From JAEUIX01 sp046156035 (GTDB taxonomy: Bacteria; Planctomycetota; Phycisphaerae; Phycisphaerales; UBA1924): 64,000 nucleotides of DNA. The first letter of the stretch is position 1. The number at the start of each line of letters is the position of its first letter. The translations under genes were made by a program, and so were the position numbers. The stretch covers positions 1 to 64,000 of the forward strand of contig JBJXEW010000043.1 of assembly GCA_046156035.1 (NCBI GenBank), read 5' to 3'. Below the pieces are notes generated by a model, which saw only the letters and a program-made list of their open reading frames with translations, was not told the origin of the DNA and did not search any database. Positions 55,118 to 62,487 of this stretch are shown here, one piece after another.

Positions 55118-58100
55118 CTAGCAGCCGCCAAACTCGGGCAACGTGTAGTACGCCGTGATGTAATCGCCCAGGTCATCGGGGTTGATCTGACAGTTCTGGT
55201 CGAAGTCCACCTTCCAGCCGGCATCAAACGGCGGGGCCTCAAACGGGCACGGCACGGCGTAGCCGCCCGGCCCCGGAATGCCGCCGGGCGTGTAGTAATC
55301 GGTGATGTAGTCGCCGATGTCGTCGGGGTTCTCAAAGCCGTCCTGGTTGTAGTCGGTGTAGCAGGACACCAGCGTGAAACTCGCCGGGTCGGAAACGGCC
55401 GCCTCGCCGCAGGCCCCGGTCACCACGCAGTCGTACACGGCCACGTCCGTCTCATCGACATCCGACAGCGTGAGCGTGGCGCCGTTCTCACCGGCAAGGT
55501 CCAGGCCGTCCTTGCGCCACTGGTACACCAGCGGCCCTTCGCCCGTCGCCTCCACGGTGAACACCACGGTTGAGCCCGCCGGCCCGGCCTGGCCGGTCGG
55601 CTGCAGCGTGATCGCCACGCTCGCGCCCACATCCAGCGCTCCGCCGTTGCTCGGCGTACTCCCGCACGCGTTGGTGGCCACGCAGTCGTACGTGCCCGCA
55701 TCGCCCGCGCTCAGAGACGCGATCGTGTACGTCGCATCGGTTGCCCCGAAGATATCGGAGCCGTTGCGCCGCCACTGGTACGTGATCGGCCCCGCGCCCG
55801 ACGCGCTGATGCTGATCATGACCTCCGCGCCCTGACATGCCGAGATCGACGCAGGATGCATGCTGAACGTCGGCGGCGCGTTCACCGTGAGCAGGGCCCC
55901 GCCGCTGGTGGTGCTCCCGCAGGCGTTCGACACCACGCAGTCGTACGTCCCCGCGCTCGCCGCGGCCACACCCACGATCATGTACGAGGGCTGCGTGGCC
56001 GCAAGGATGGGGGCCCCGTCCTTGCGCCACTGATACGTCAGCACGCCCGAGCCCGAGGCCCCGACCGTGAAGAGCGCGTTCGTCCCCGCGCACAGCGTGA
56101 GCGCATCGGGGCCCGAGTTGATGGAGGGCGGCGTGTTCACCGTGAGCGCGGCACCGTTGCTGGTGGCACTGCCGCAGGCGTTCGTCACCACGCAGTCGTA
56201 CGTCCCCGCGTTGGCCGGGCCCACGTTGGCCACCGCCAGCGCATCCGTCGTCGCGCCGCTGATCCCGCCGCCGTCAACCAGGGGCACCGTGTTGCGACGC
56301 CACTGGTACGTGAGCGGGGCCGTGCCGCTGGCGCTCACAAAGAAGTTCGCGTTGCCGCCGGCGCACAGCGCCGCGGCCCCGGGGTGGCCGGTGATCGCCG
56401 GGCACACCACGCCCGCCGCGGGCGGGTCGCACACCGGCGGGTTCTGCGTCGTCACGATGACCGAGAAGCGTCGGATGTTGCCGGTGTCAAGCCCCGCGGC
56501 ATCCACCACCTTCAACTGCCACGTACCGTTGGGGTTCTGTCCGTTGAAGCCCGAGAGGGGCGCGTTGGGGGTGTAACTGTTCGAGTAGGGGGCGCCGGCG
56601 CTGGTGATGGACTGGATGGAGCCCGCGCCGCCCGCATCGTCGAACGTCGTCGTGCAGAAGTTCACGCCGCTGTTGGTGGCGCCGCCCGGCCGGTTCGCCA
56701 GCGAGATGATCGTCCCCGTGGGGCTCTGCAGCGTGATCACCAGATCGCCGACCCACGTGTGGTCCAGACCCACCGTGGTGGACGCTGGCGTGGTGTTGCA
56801 CGACGTGCCGTCAAACCGGAAGTTCACATCCGCGATCGTCCCCGTCAGGCCGCTGACGGCCAGGTTGGCGATCGCGCCGGCGGGAGCGTTATCCGGGATG
56901 AAGACCGCCGGCGTGGTGTACGAGAACGTCACCGGTGAGCCCGTGCCGCCCGGCTGCCCCGTGGGGAACGAGAAGTTGTAGACACCCGTCCCCTCGTTGC
57001 TGGTGATGTCGAGGCGCAGGTTGATGGGGTTCCCGCACACGTGCGCGGGGCTCACCGACACCACGAACGGCGTGTTGTTCAGGCCTGTGCCGCCGCCCGC
57101 TGAAAGGTTTGGGTAGGTTGAAACTCCGCTGGCGATCGTCGCCGTGCCGGTGAGTGAACTGAGCGTCGCCGTCACGCCGGTGGCGGCGATGGTGCCGCCG
57201 TTCTGCACGCCCACGCTCACCTGGATCGAGTTCTCGCCCGAGTCGATGCGCGTGTTGCCGTTGTTGTTGCCCGTGCCGAAGGGATCGGTCGCCGTGTTGC
57301 TGCCGGTGCCCGAGAGCACCACGCCGGTGATGGGCGGACCGATGGTGAGCACGCCGTTGTTCACATCAAAGAAGATGTTGCCCACCGCCCTCACCATGAT
57401 CCGACCCGTGGTCGTCTGGTTGTTGGGCACCGTCACGTTGGCCGAGCCGTTGTTGGGCACGCTCGCCGCGAGCGTGATCGGGAACGTCACGCCGCCGTCG
57501 GTCGAGAGCAAGATCGCCACGTTGGCGGTGTTCACGCCGTTGGCCGTGGTCCCCGCAACGTTCCACGTCACCGCCTGCACCTGCCCCACGTTCCATGTGG
57601 TGGCCGAGTTCTGGCTGCTGACAGTGAAGGGCCCGGCCACGCCATTCACAACGTGCGTCACGTCAGCGTGGGCCACGCCGCCGCCGTTGGCCCGGTTGTC
57701 GCGGGCCGTCACGCGCCAGTTGAACGCCGCCCGCGCCACCGCGGGGATCTTCTCCTGATTGTCAACTGTGCCCGCCACCACGGTGCTCAGCCTGGGCACA
57801 ACCCGCGTGGGGCTTGTGCTGGGGTTGCGCGAGCGGATGAGCGGGCTGGTGCCGTTATCCGCCGCGCTCAGGGCCTGGGCCACGCCCAGGTCGCGCTCTT
57901 CCCAGCAATACGTGATCGCGTCACCGTCCGGGTCGCTGCCCGTGGCCGTGAGCATGAAGGGCGTCCCCTTGGGAATCGTGAACGCCGCGCCCGCGTTCAC
58001 CGTGGGGGCCTGGTTGCCCGTGGCCGTGTTCGTGCTGCACCCGCTGCCGCCGCCGCTCTGCGTGTACGCGTTGATCTCCTGAATCGAGATGAACGAGAAG

Positions 58101-59350
58101 TACGCGTCCGAGTTGGGCTGCAGGTCGTCGGCCCCGCAGATGCCCGCGTACGCCTGAATGGTGGACCCCGAGCCGATCTCGTAGGCCGTGCCCGCGTTGC
58201 GGTTGCCCCCGGCGCAATTGCCGTTGGTCCCGTTGAAACTGTGATTCCCGCCGAACTGGTGGCCCATCTCGTGGGCCACAAAGTCGATCCAGAACGCATC
58301 ACCCGTCGGGCTGGGCCCGCCCGTCACCCCGCGGGCCTTGTTGCCCGCCGTGCACACCACGCCCAGGCCGGCCACGCCGCCGCCCCCGGTCGAGAACACG
58401 TGCCCGATGTCGTAGTTGGCCGTGCCGATCACCGCGTCAATGTTCGTCTGGTTCTGCCCCAGCATCGTCGAGCCGTTCCCGTTGGTGTACGGGTCGGTCG
58501 CGCTGTTGGTGTACACGAGCAGGTTGTTGTTGGCCACCAGCGTCATGCGGATGCCCAGTTCAACCTCGTACACGCCCGTCACGCGGTTCATCGCCGTCAC
58601 GATCGCCGCCTGCCCCAGCGCCACCGTGCCCCCGAAGAAGGCCGTGTACTCCGCCGTCGCCGCCACCGCCGTGTCGTAGCGCCGCAGCGTCGGCCCGCTC
58701 GCCAAAAAACCCTCCTGGTCGATCGGGTCGTGCAGGAAGGCGTTCACCTCCGGCGCCACCACCTCGCACACAAACGCGTGCGGCTGCGCCAGGTCGCGCT
58801 TGTAGAACACCGCGTAGTCATCCGTGTTGCCGCGGCTGAACGGATCGATGTACCACGAACCCTGCGGGCTGAGCACCTGCGCGTGGAACCCCAGCGGGGT
58901 CACGTCCATCCGCAGCGTCGCGGCGGGGTCGTCCAGGCCCTGCCCCACGTACGTCTTGATCTCCGGGAACAACGCCTCCAGTTCGGGCGCCATCACCGAC
59001 GATTCGTACACGCGGAACGCCTGGAACCCCCCGTTGGGATCAGGAAGTTGAATGATCGTGGGCGGAACCGGCATCGGGGGTGCGGCCTCCAGCCCCTCGG
59101 GCAGCGGCGCGGGCTCGCGCAGAATCCCCGCGAACGTCTGCCGCAACGTCGGCAGGTTCGTGCGCACAGCGCGATACGCCTTCGGACGCACCCACGCGGC
59201 CTGCGCCTGCACCTCGCCCGGAAAATCCTGCATGTTCAACCACACCGCCTGGGGTTGACCCTGCGCACGGGCGGGTGCCGGCACGACCACGGAACCCATC
59301 ACCGCCGCGGCCACAACGGCCACAGACGACCACATCGAGCGTCGTTGCAT
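55118..59350 (-). CDS. Secreted M12B-like metalloprotease with P domain, four Ig-like domains and GC-dockerin-like C-terminus
   Basis: A 1410-residue paralogue of the gene at 51715-54912. Signal peptide VAVVAAAVMGSVVVPAPARA. Catalytic HEMGHQFGGNH near residue 365. A P domain (VGLDHTWVGDLVITLQSPTG) lies around residues 880-1010. Four Ig-like domains follow, each with TYQWRR or VYQWRK and AGTYDCVVTNACGS. The terminal module differs from the other four: both repeats keep a dockerin-like loop, DYNQDGFENPDDIGDYITDY and DQNCQINPDDLGDYITAYY, and it ends GGC. RBS AGGGATACGC precedes the ATG. Confidence 0.93.
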   Translation of the reverse strand: MQRRSMWSSVAVVAAAVMGSVVVPAPARAQGQPQAVWLNMQDFPGEVQAQAAWVRPKAYRAVRTNLPTLRQTFAGILREPAPLPEGLEAAPPMPVPPTIIQLPDPNGGFQAFRVYESSVMAPELEALFPEIKTYVGQGLDDPAATLRMDVTPLGFHAQVLSPQGSWYIDPFSRGNTDDYAVFYKRDLAQPHAFVCEVVAPEVNAFLHDPIDQEGFLASGPTLRRYDTAVAATAEYTAFFGGTVALGQAAIVTAMNRVTGVYEVELGIRMTLVANNNLLVYTNSATDPYTNGNGSTMLGQNQTNIDAVIGTANYDIGHVFSTGGGGVAGLGVVCTAGNKARGVTGGPSPTGDAFWIDFVAHEMGHQFGGNHSFNGTNGNCAGGNRNAGTAYEIGSGSTIQAYAGICGADDLQPNSDAYFSFISIQEINAYTQSGGGSGCSTNTATGNQAPTVNAGAAFTIPKGTPFMLTATGSDPDGDAITYCWEERDLGVAQALSAADNGTSPLIRSRNPSTSPTRVVPRLSTVVAGTVDNQEKIPAVARAAFNWRVTARDNRANGGGVAHADVTHVVNGVAGPFTVSSQNSATTWNVGQVQAVTWNVAGTTANGVNTANVAILLSTDGGVTFPITLAASVPNNGSANVTVPNNQTTTGRIMVRAVGNIFFDVNNGVLTIGPPITGVVLSGTGSNTATDPFGTGNNNGNTRIDSGENSIQVSVGVQNGGTIAATGVTATLSSLTGTATIASGVSTYPNLSAGGGTGLNNTPFVVSVSPAHVCGNPINLRLDITSNEGTGVYNFSFPTGQPGGTGSPVTFSYTTPAVFIPDNAPAGAIANLAVSGLTGTIADVNFRFDGTSCNTTPASTTVGLDHTWVGDLVITLQSPTGTIISLANRPGGATNSGVNFCTTTFDDAGGAGSIQSITSAGAPYSNSYTPNAPLSGFNGQNPNGTWQLKVVDAAGLDTGNIRRFSVIVTTQNPPVCDPPAAGVVCPAITGHPGAAALCAGGNANFFVSASGTAPLTYQWRRNTVPLVDGGGISGATTDALAVANVGPANAGTYDCVVTNACGSATSNGAALTVNTPPSINSGPDALTLCAGTNALFTVGASGSGVLTYQWRKDGAPILAATQPSYMIVGVAAASAGTYDCVVSNACGSTTSGGALLTVNAPPTFSMHPASISACQGAEVMISISASGAGPITYQWRRNGSDIFGATDATYTIASLSAGDAGTYDCVATNACGSTPSNGGALDVGASVAITLQPTGQAGPAGSTVVFTVEATGEGPLVYQWRKDGLDLAGENGATLTLSDVDETDVAVYDCVVTGACGEAAVSDPASFTLVSCYTDYNQDGFENPDDIGDYITDYYTPGGIPGPGGYAVPCPFEAPPFDAGWKVDFDQNCQINPDDLGDYITAYYTLPEFGGC

Positions 59351-59507
59351 GCGTATCCCTTTGACGGAAAATCCCCAGCCGGCCCCCGCGGTGCCGGCCT
59401 CGTCGGCAGCCTCATCGGCCCGGTCGAACGACCAAGCCCACCGCACGAGAATACCTCAGGACATGTCGCCCGCACCCGAGAATGAGCCAACGCCGCCAGA
59501 AGTGCAC

Positions 59508-59528
59508 GAAATCCCCTCAATCGGGGAT
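59508..59528 (-). terminator. Hairpin after the matrixin-like gene
   Basis: On the minus strand ATCCCC pairs with GGGGAT around six bases, followed by TT. It lies about 30 bp past the stop of the gene at 59557. A weak rho-independent terminator because the T-run is short. Confidence 0.4.
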
Positions 59529-59556
59529 GAACGAGCCAGCCGGCACCCTCTCGGGC

Positions 59557-61800
59557 TCAGCACTCACCACCGTAATACGACGTGATGAAGTCCCCCAGAT
59601 TGTCGGGGAAGGGCGCATCGCACTGGCCGCCGCCCCCCGGCACAAACCCGGCCTTGTACCCCGCGTCGTAGGGCGGCTCGTTCTCAGGGCACGCAATCGC
59701 GTACCCACCCGGGCCGGGGATGTGCGGCACCGTGTAGTAGTCGGTGATGAAATCGCCCAGGTCGTCCGGGTTCGTCGAGCCGTCCACGTTGTAATCCAGC
59801 GTGCACGTCGGCGCACTCACCACCGTGAACACCCCCACGCCCGACCCCACCGAGCCGCTGCTGGTCACCGTGATGTCCCGCGGGCCCGCCGCCGCGCCAG
59901 GATCGATCATCAGCGAGAGGCCCGTGAGTTGCGTCCCCAGCGTGTTGGAGACGGGCGTGCCCATCACCGTTACGCCCGAGCCCGAGACCACCACCTGCCC
60001 GGCCGTCGTCACGGTCTTGAAATTGTTGCCCGTCAGCGTGATGGGCACCGTCGTGTCCACGTCGCCCGAGTCGGGCGAGGCGGCCGCCACGCTCGTGACA
60101 CCGCCGAACACGGTCACCGTGATCGTGTCCGTGTCGGTGCTCATCTGGTTGTCGGTCAGCAACAGGGTGACGGGGTAGACGCCAGACGACGTGTACGGCC
60201 GCGACGTGTTCATCACGTTGGCAACCTCAAACACACCGTCGCCGTCCAGGTCCCAGTCGTACCGGCTGATGCTCGCGCCCGCCTCGTTCACCCGCGAGTT
60301 CAGCCCCCCCAGGAACCAGCAGTTCGTGTTCGCAGGGCAACGCTTGTTCACACCCGCGATCGCCTGCGGCGGGGCCTTGCTCGTGCCCACGCGGATCAGC
60401 AGGTCGTACGTCTGCACGACGAGGTTGGCCGCCGCGCCGTCGGACTGCTGACGCACCCGGATGGAGTACGTGCCCGCGACAAGCGTCTGCGTGAGCGTCT
60501 CGGCCAGCCCGATGGCGTTGTTGGACGAAAACAGCGTGACCACGCCCGCGGCATCGCGGATGTTGAGTTCCAGGTTGCCCGCCATGAGGGCATCCACCGC
60601 CGTGCCCGTGCCCACGCAGTCGGTCGTCTGCGAGCCGATGTTCTGGTTCACGCCCGTGGGCGTCACCTGCACCGTCACCGTCTGGTCGGAGGAGAGCGTG
60701 AACTTGAACCAGTCCAGGCTCGACGAGTTGAACCCGCTCGCCCCGTTGGTGGAAAGGTCCTTCTCGATGATCGACCGCACCGCCGGCGACGTCAGATTGC
60801 CGAAGTTCACCGCGTTGGCCACCGAGTTGTTCCCCGCGAAGCGGTCGCCGTAGTTGCGCTGGGCCCCGCGGATGTCGTCGCGGTTCATCATCGGCATGAG
60901 GTCGTTCACGAAGATGAACGGCTCCATCAGTTTGTTGCTCTGGCAGGGGATGGTGTGAAAGAAGCCCGTGCCGTGCCCGTGCTCGTGCGCGATCACGTTG
61001 CGGAACGTGAGGTGGCTGCTGAACGTGTTGCGCAGCGTCCCGCCACTCTCCAGCGTGTCGGTGTTGATCACCATGTCGCCGCCGCTGGACGGAAAGTTGT
61101 TGTACGCCAGCACGCTCGAACTGTTCAGCGGGATGCCCCCGATGCGGATGTCGCCCACCCCGGGAAACCGCGTCGCGCTGGTGAAGTAACTCGTCCCGTC
61201 ATCCGCCACCTCGTCGTACTTGAGGCCGCTGTTGCGCCGGTAGTTCGCGAACGCCGCCCGCACCAACTCCTTGGCACGGTCCACGTTGCTCGCCCCGAAG
61301 AGCGGCTCGAGCGCGACGTTCAGCACGTTGGGGCCGTCGGCAAACTGCCCGTCCGTCCCCCAGTTCACCCCGTCGGCCGGAAAACTGTACGTGAGACGCG
61401 CCGGAACCGCCCGCAGCGACGTGCTCAGCGTCACGTCATTGGCCCACACCGAACTCGTGCTGAAAAACTCCAGCATCGGGTCCATCCACTGATCACCCGT
61501 CGGCGGGCGGGCGTGGAACACGTTGATCACCTCGTCCCACTCCTCCGGCGTCTGCGGGTACTTGAAGCACATCGCGCCGGTGTGCAGCCAGCGGTGAAAA
61601 ACCTCCGGCCGATCCTCCATCCCCGGCAAGAGCGCATTCCTCTTCAGCGCGGCCAAGGCCTCCGCGGGCAACCCCGCCCCGCTCGCCGCACGCAGCATCG
61701 CCCCCCGGACCGGCGCCGATCCAGCACCCTCCGACGCGGCCAAGGCCGTGCCGGCAAGCATCGAAAGCACCAGACCCGTCGCGCACATCTGCTTCGTCAT
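59557..61800 (-). CDS. Secreted matrixin-like metalloprotease with PKD/IPT domains and GC-dockerin-like C-terminus
   Basis: A 747-residue protein with signal peptide (GLVLSMLAGTALAASEGAG). NVIAHEHGHGTGFFHTI near residue 290 is the matrixin-type HExxHxxGxxH zinc site. A prepeptidase-like domain (residues about 365-500, SSLDWFKFTLSSDQTVTVQV), a PKD domain (SRYDWDLDGDGVFEVANV) and an IPT-like domain (PITLTGNNFKTVTTAG) follow. The terminal module has DYNVDGSTNPDDLGDFITDY, GPGGYAIAC, PYDAGYKAGF and PFPDNLGDFITSYYGGEC. An RBS GGAGGGTG precedes the ATG at 61800. Confidence 0.92.
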   Translation of the reverse strand: MTKQMCATGLVLSMLAGTALAASEGAGSAPVRGAMLRAASGAGLPAEALAALKRNALLPGMEDRPEVFHRWLHTGAMCFKYPQTPEEWDEVINVFHARPPTGDQWMDPMLEFFSTSSVWANDVTLSTSLRAVPARLTYSFPADGVNWGTDGQFADGPNVLNVALEPLFGASNVDRAKELVRAAFANYRRNSGLKYDEVADDGTSYFTSATRFPGVGDIRIGGIPLNSSSVLAYNNFPSSGGDMVINTDTLESGGTLRNTFSSHLTFRNVIAHEHGHGTGFFHTIPCQSNKLMEPFIFVNDLMPMMNRDDIRGAQRNYGDRFAGNNSVANAVNFGNLTSPAVRSIIEKDLSTNGASGFNSSSLDWFKFTLSSDQTVTVQVTPTGVNQNIGSQTTDCVGTGTAVDALMAGNLELNIRDAAGVVTLFSSNNAIGLAETLTQTLVAGTYSIRVRQQSDGAAANLVVQTYDLLIRVGTSKAPPQAIAGVNKRCPANTNCWFLGGLNSRVNEAGASISRYDWDLDGDGVFEVANVMNTSRPYTSSGVYPVTLLLTDNQMSTDTDTITVTVFGGVTSVAAASPDSGDVDTTVPITLTGNNFKTVTTAGQVVVSGSGVTVMGTPVSNTLGTQLTGLSLMIDPGAAAGPRDITVTSSGSVGSGVGVFTVVSAPTCTLDYNVDGSTNPDDLGDFITDYYTVPHIPGPGGYAIACPENEPPYDAGYKAGFVPGGGGQCDAPFPDNLGDFITSYYGGEC

Positions 61801-61963
61801 CGAACACCCTCCGAGAGAATCACCGCCAGCCCCCCCCGAACGGAAAGGCGACCACCCAACCCTGCGGTTCCATACGCACCAACCGCCCCCGTGGCCGCAC
61901 GCCTTCGCCCGGCCCACCATGCTCAAGGCTACACACCAATGTCATCCCGGCAACACGAACCTT

Positions 61964-61989
61964 GCACGAACATCGTTCTCGGACGCGAT
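61964..61989. promoter_or_regulatory. Conserved 26-bp element upstream of metalloprotease gene (copy 2)
   Basis: GCACGAACATCGTTCTCGGA then CGCGAT, about 165-190 bp before the minus-strand start at 61800. It matches 55074-55101 closely at nearly the same distance from its gene. The rest of the 297-bp divergent gap to 62098 holds nothing I can identify. Confidence 0.5.
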
Positions 61990-62097
61990 TCCCCCAACCC
62001 GCCAGCCATTCGCCACCCGCTCTTGACACGCGGGCAGCAATCTGTAGCCTCTCGGGCAACAGCCCCCCACCCCCCACCCCCCGACAAGGACCACACC

Positions 62098-62460
62098 ATG
62101 CCCGTGTACGTAGACGGTTTCCTGCTGCCCGTTCCCAAGAAGAACCTCGCCGCGTACAAGCGCATGGCCAAGCTCGGGGCCAAGGTGTGGATGGAGCACG
62201 GTGCGCTCGAGTATCGCGAGTGCGTCGGCGATGACCTGACCATCAAAGGGATGCTGGGGTTCCCCAAGGTGATCAAGCCCAAGGCCGGCGAGACCGTGGT
62301 CTTCTCCTACATCACCTACAAGTCGCGGGCCGACCGCGACCGCATCAACGCCAAAGTCATGAAGGACCCGCGCCTCGCCCAGATGTGCTCCGGCAAGTCC
62401 ATGCCCTTCGACTGCAAGCGCATGGCCATGGGCGGCTTCACCACGCTCGTGAGCGGCTGA
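62098..62460 (+). CDS. DUF1428 protein
   Basis: A 120-residue protein covering the whole DUF1428 domain, a dimeric alpha-beta barrel fold. MPVYVDGFLLPVPKKNLAAY, ALEYRECVGDD and VFSYITYKSRADRDRINAKVM are family signatures. The C-terminus MPFDCKRMAMGGFTTLV completes it. The function of the family is unknown. The ATG is preceded by AAGGA. It lies 27 bp upstream of metG on the same strand. Confidence 0.93.
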   Translation: MPVYVDGFLLPVPKKNLAAYKRMAKLGAKVWMEHGALEYRECVGDDLTIKGMLGFPKVIKPKAGETVVFSYITYKSRADRDRINAKVMKDPRLAQMCSGKSMPFDCKRMAMGGFTTLVSG

Positions 62461-62487
62461 TACGGCGCCCGCCGTACCCTCACGCCA

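Noticed and set aside
61964..61989. LexA (Cheo) box
   Set aside because: GAAC-GAT-GTTC has a 3-bp spacer instead of four, and the sister copy at 55074 lacks GAAC; no SOS gene is adjacent.
59482..62097. Upstream extension of the DUF1428 frame
   Set aside because: Runs antisense to the matrixin-like gene; the DUF1428 domain and ribosome site begin at 62098.
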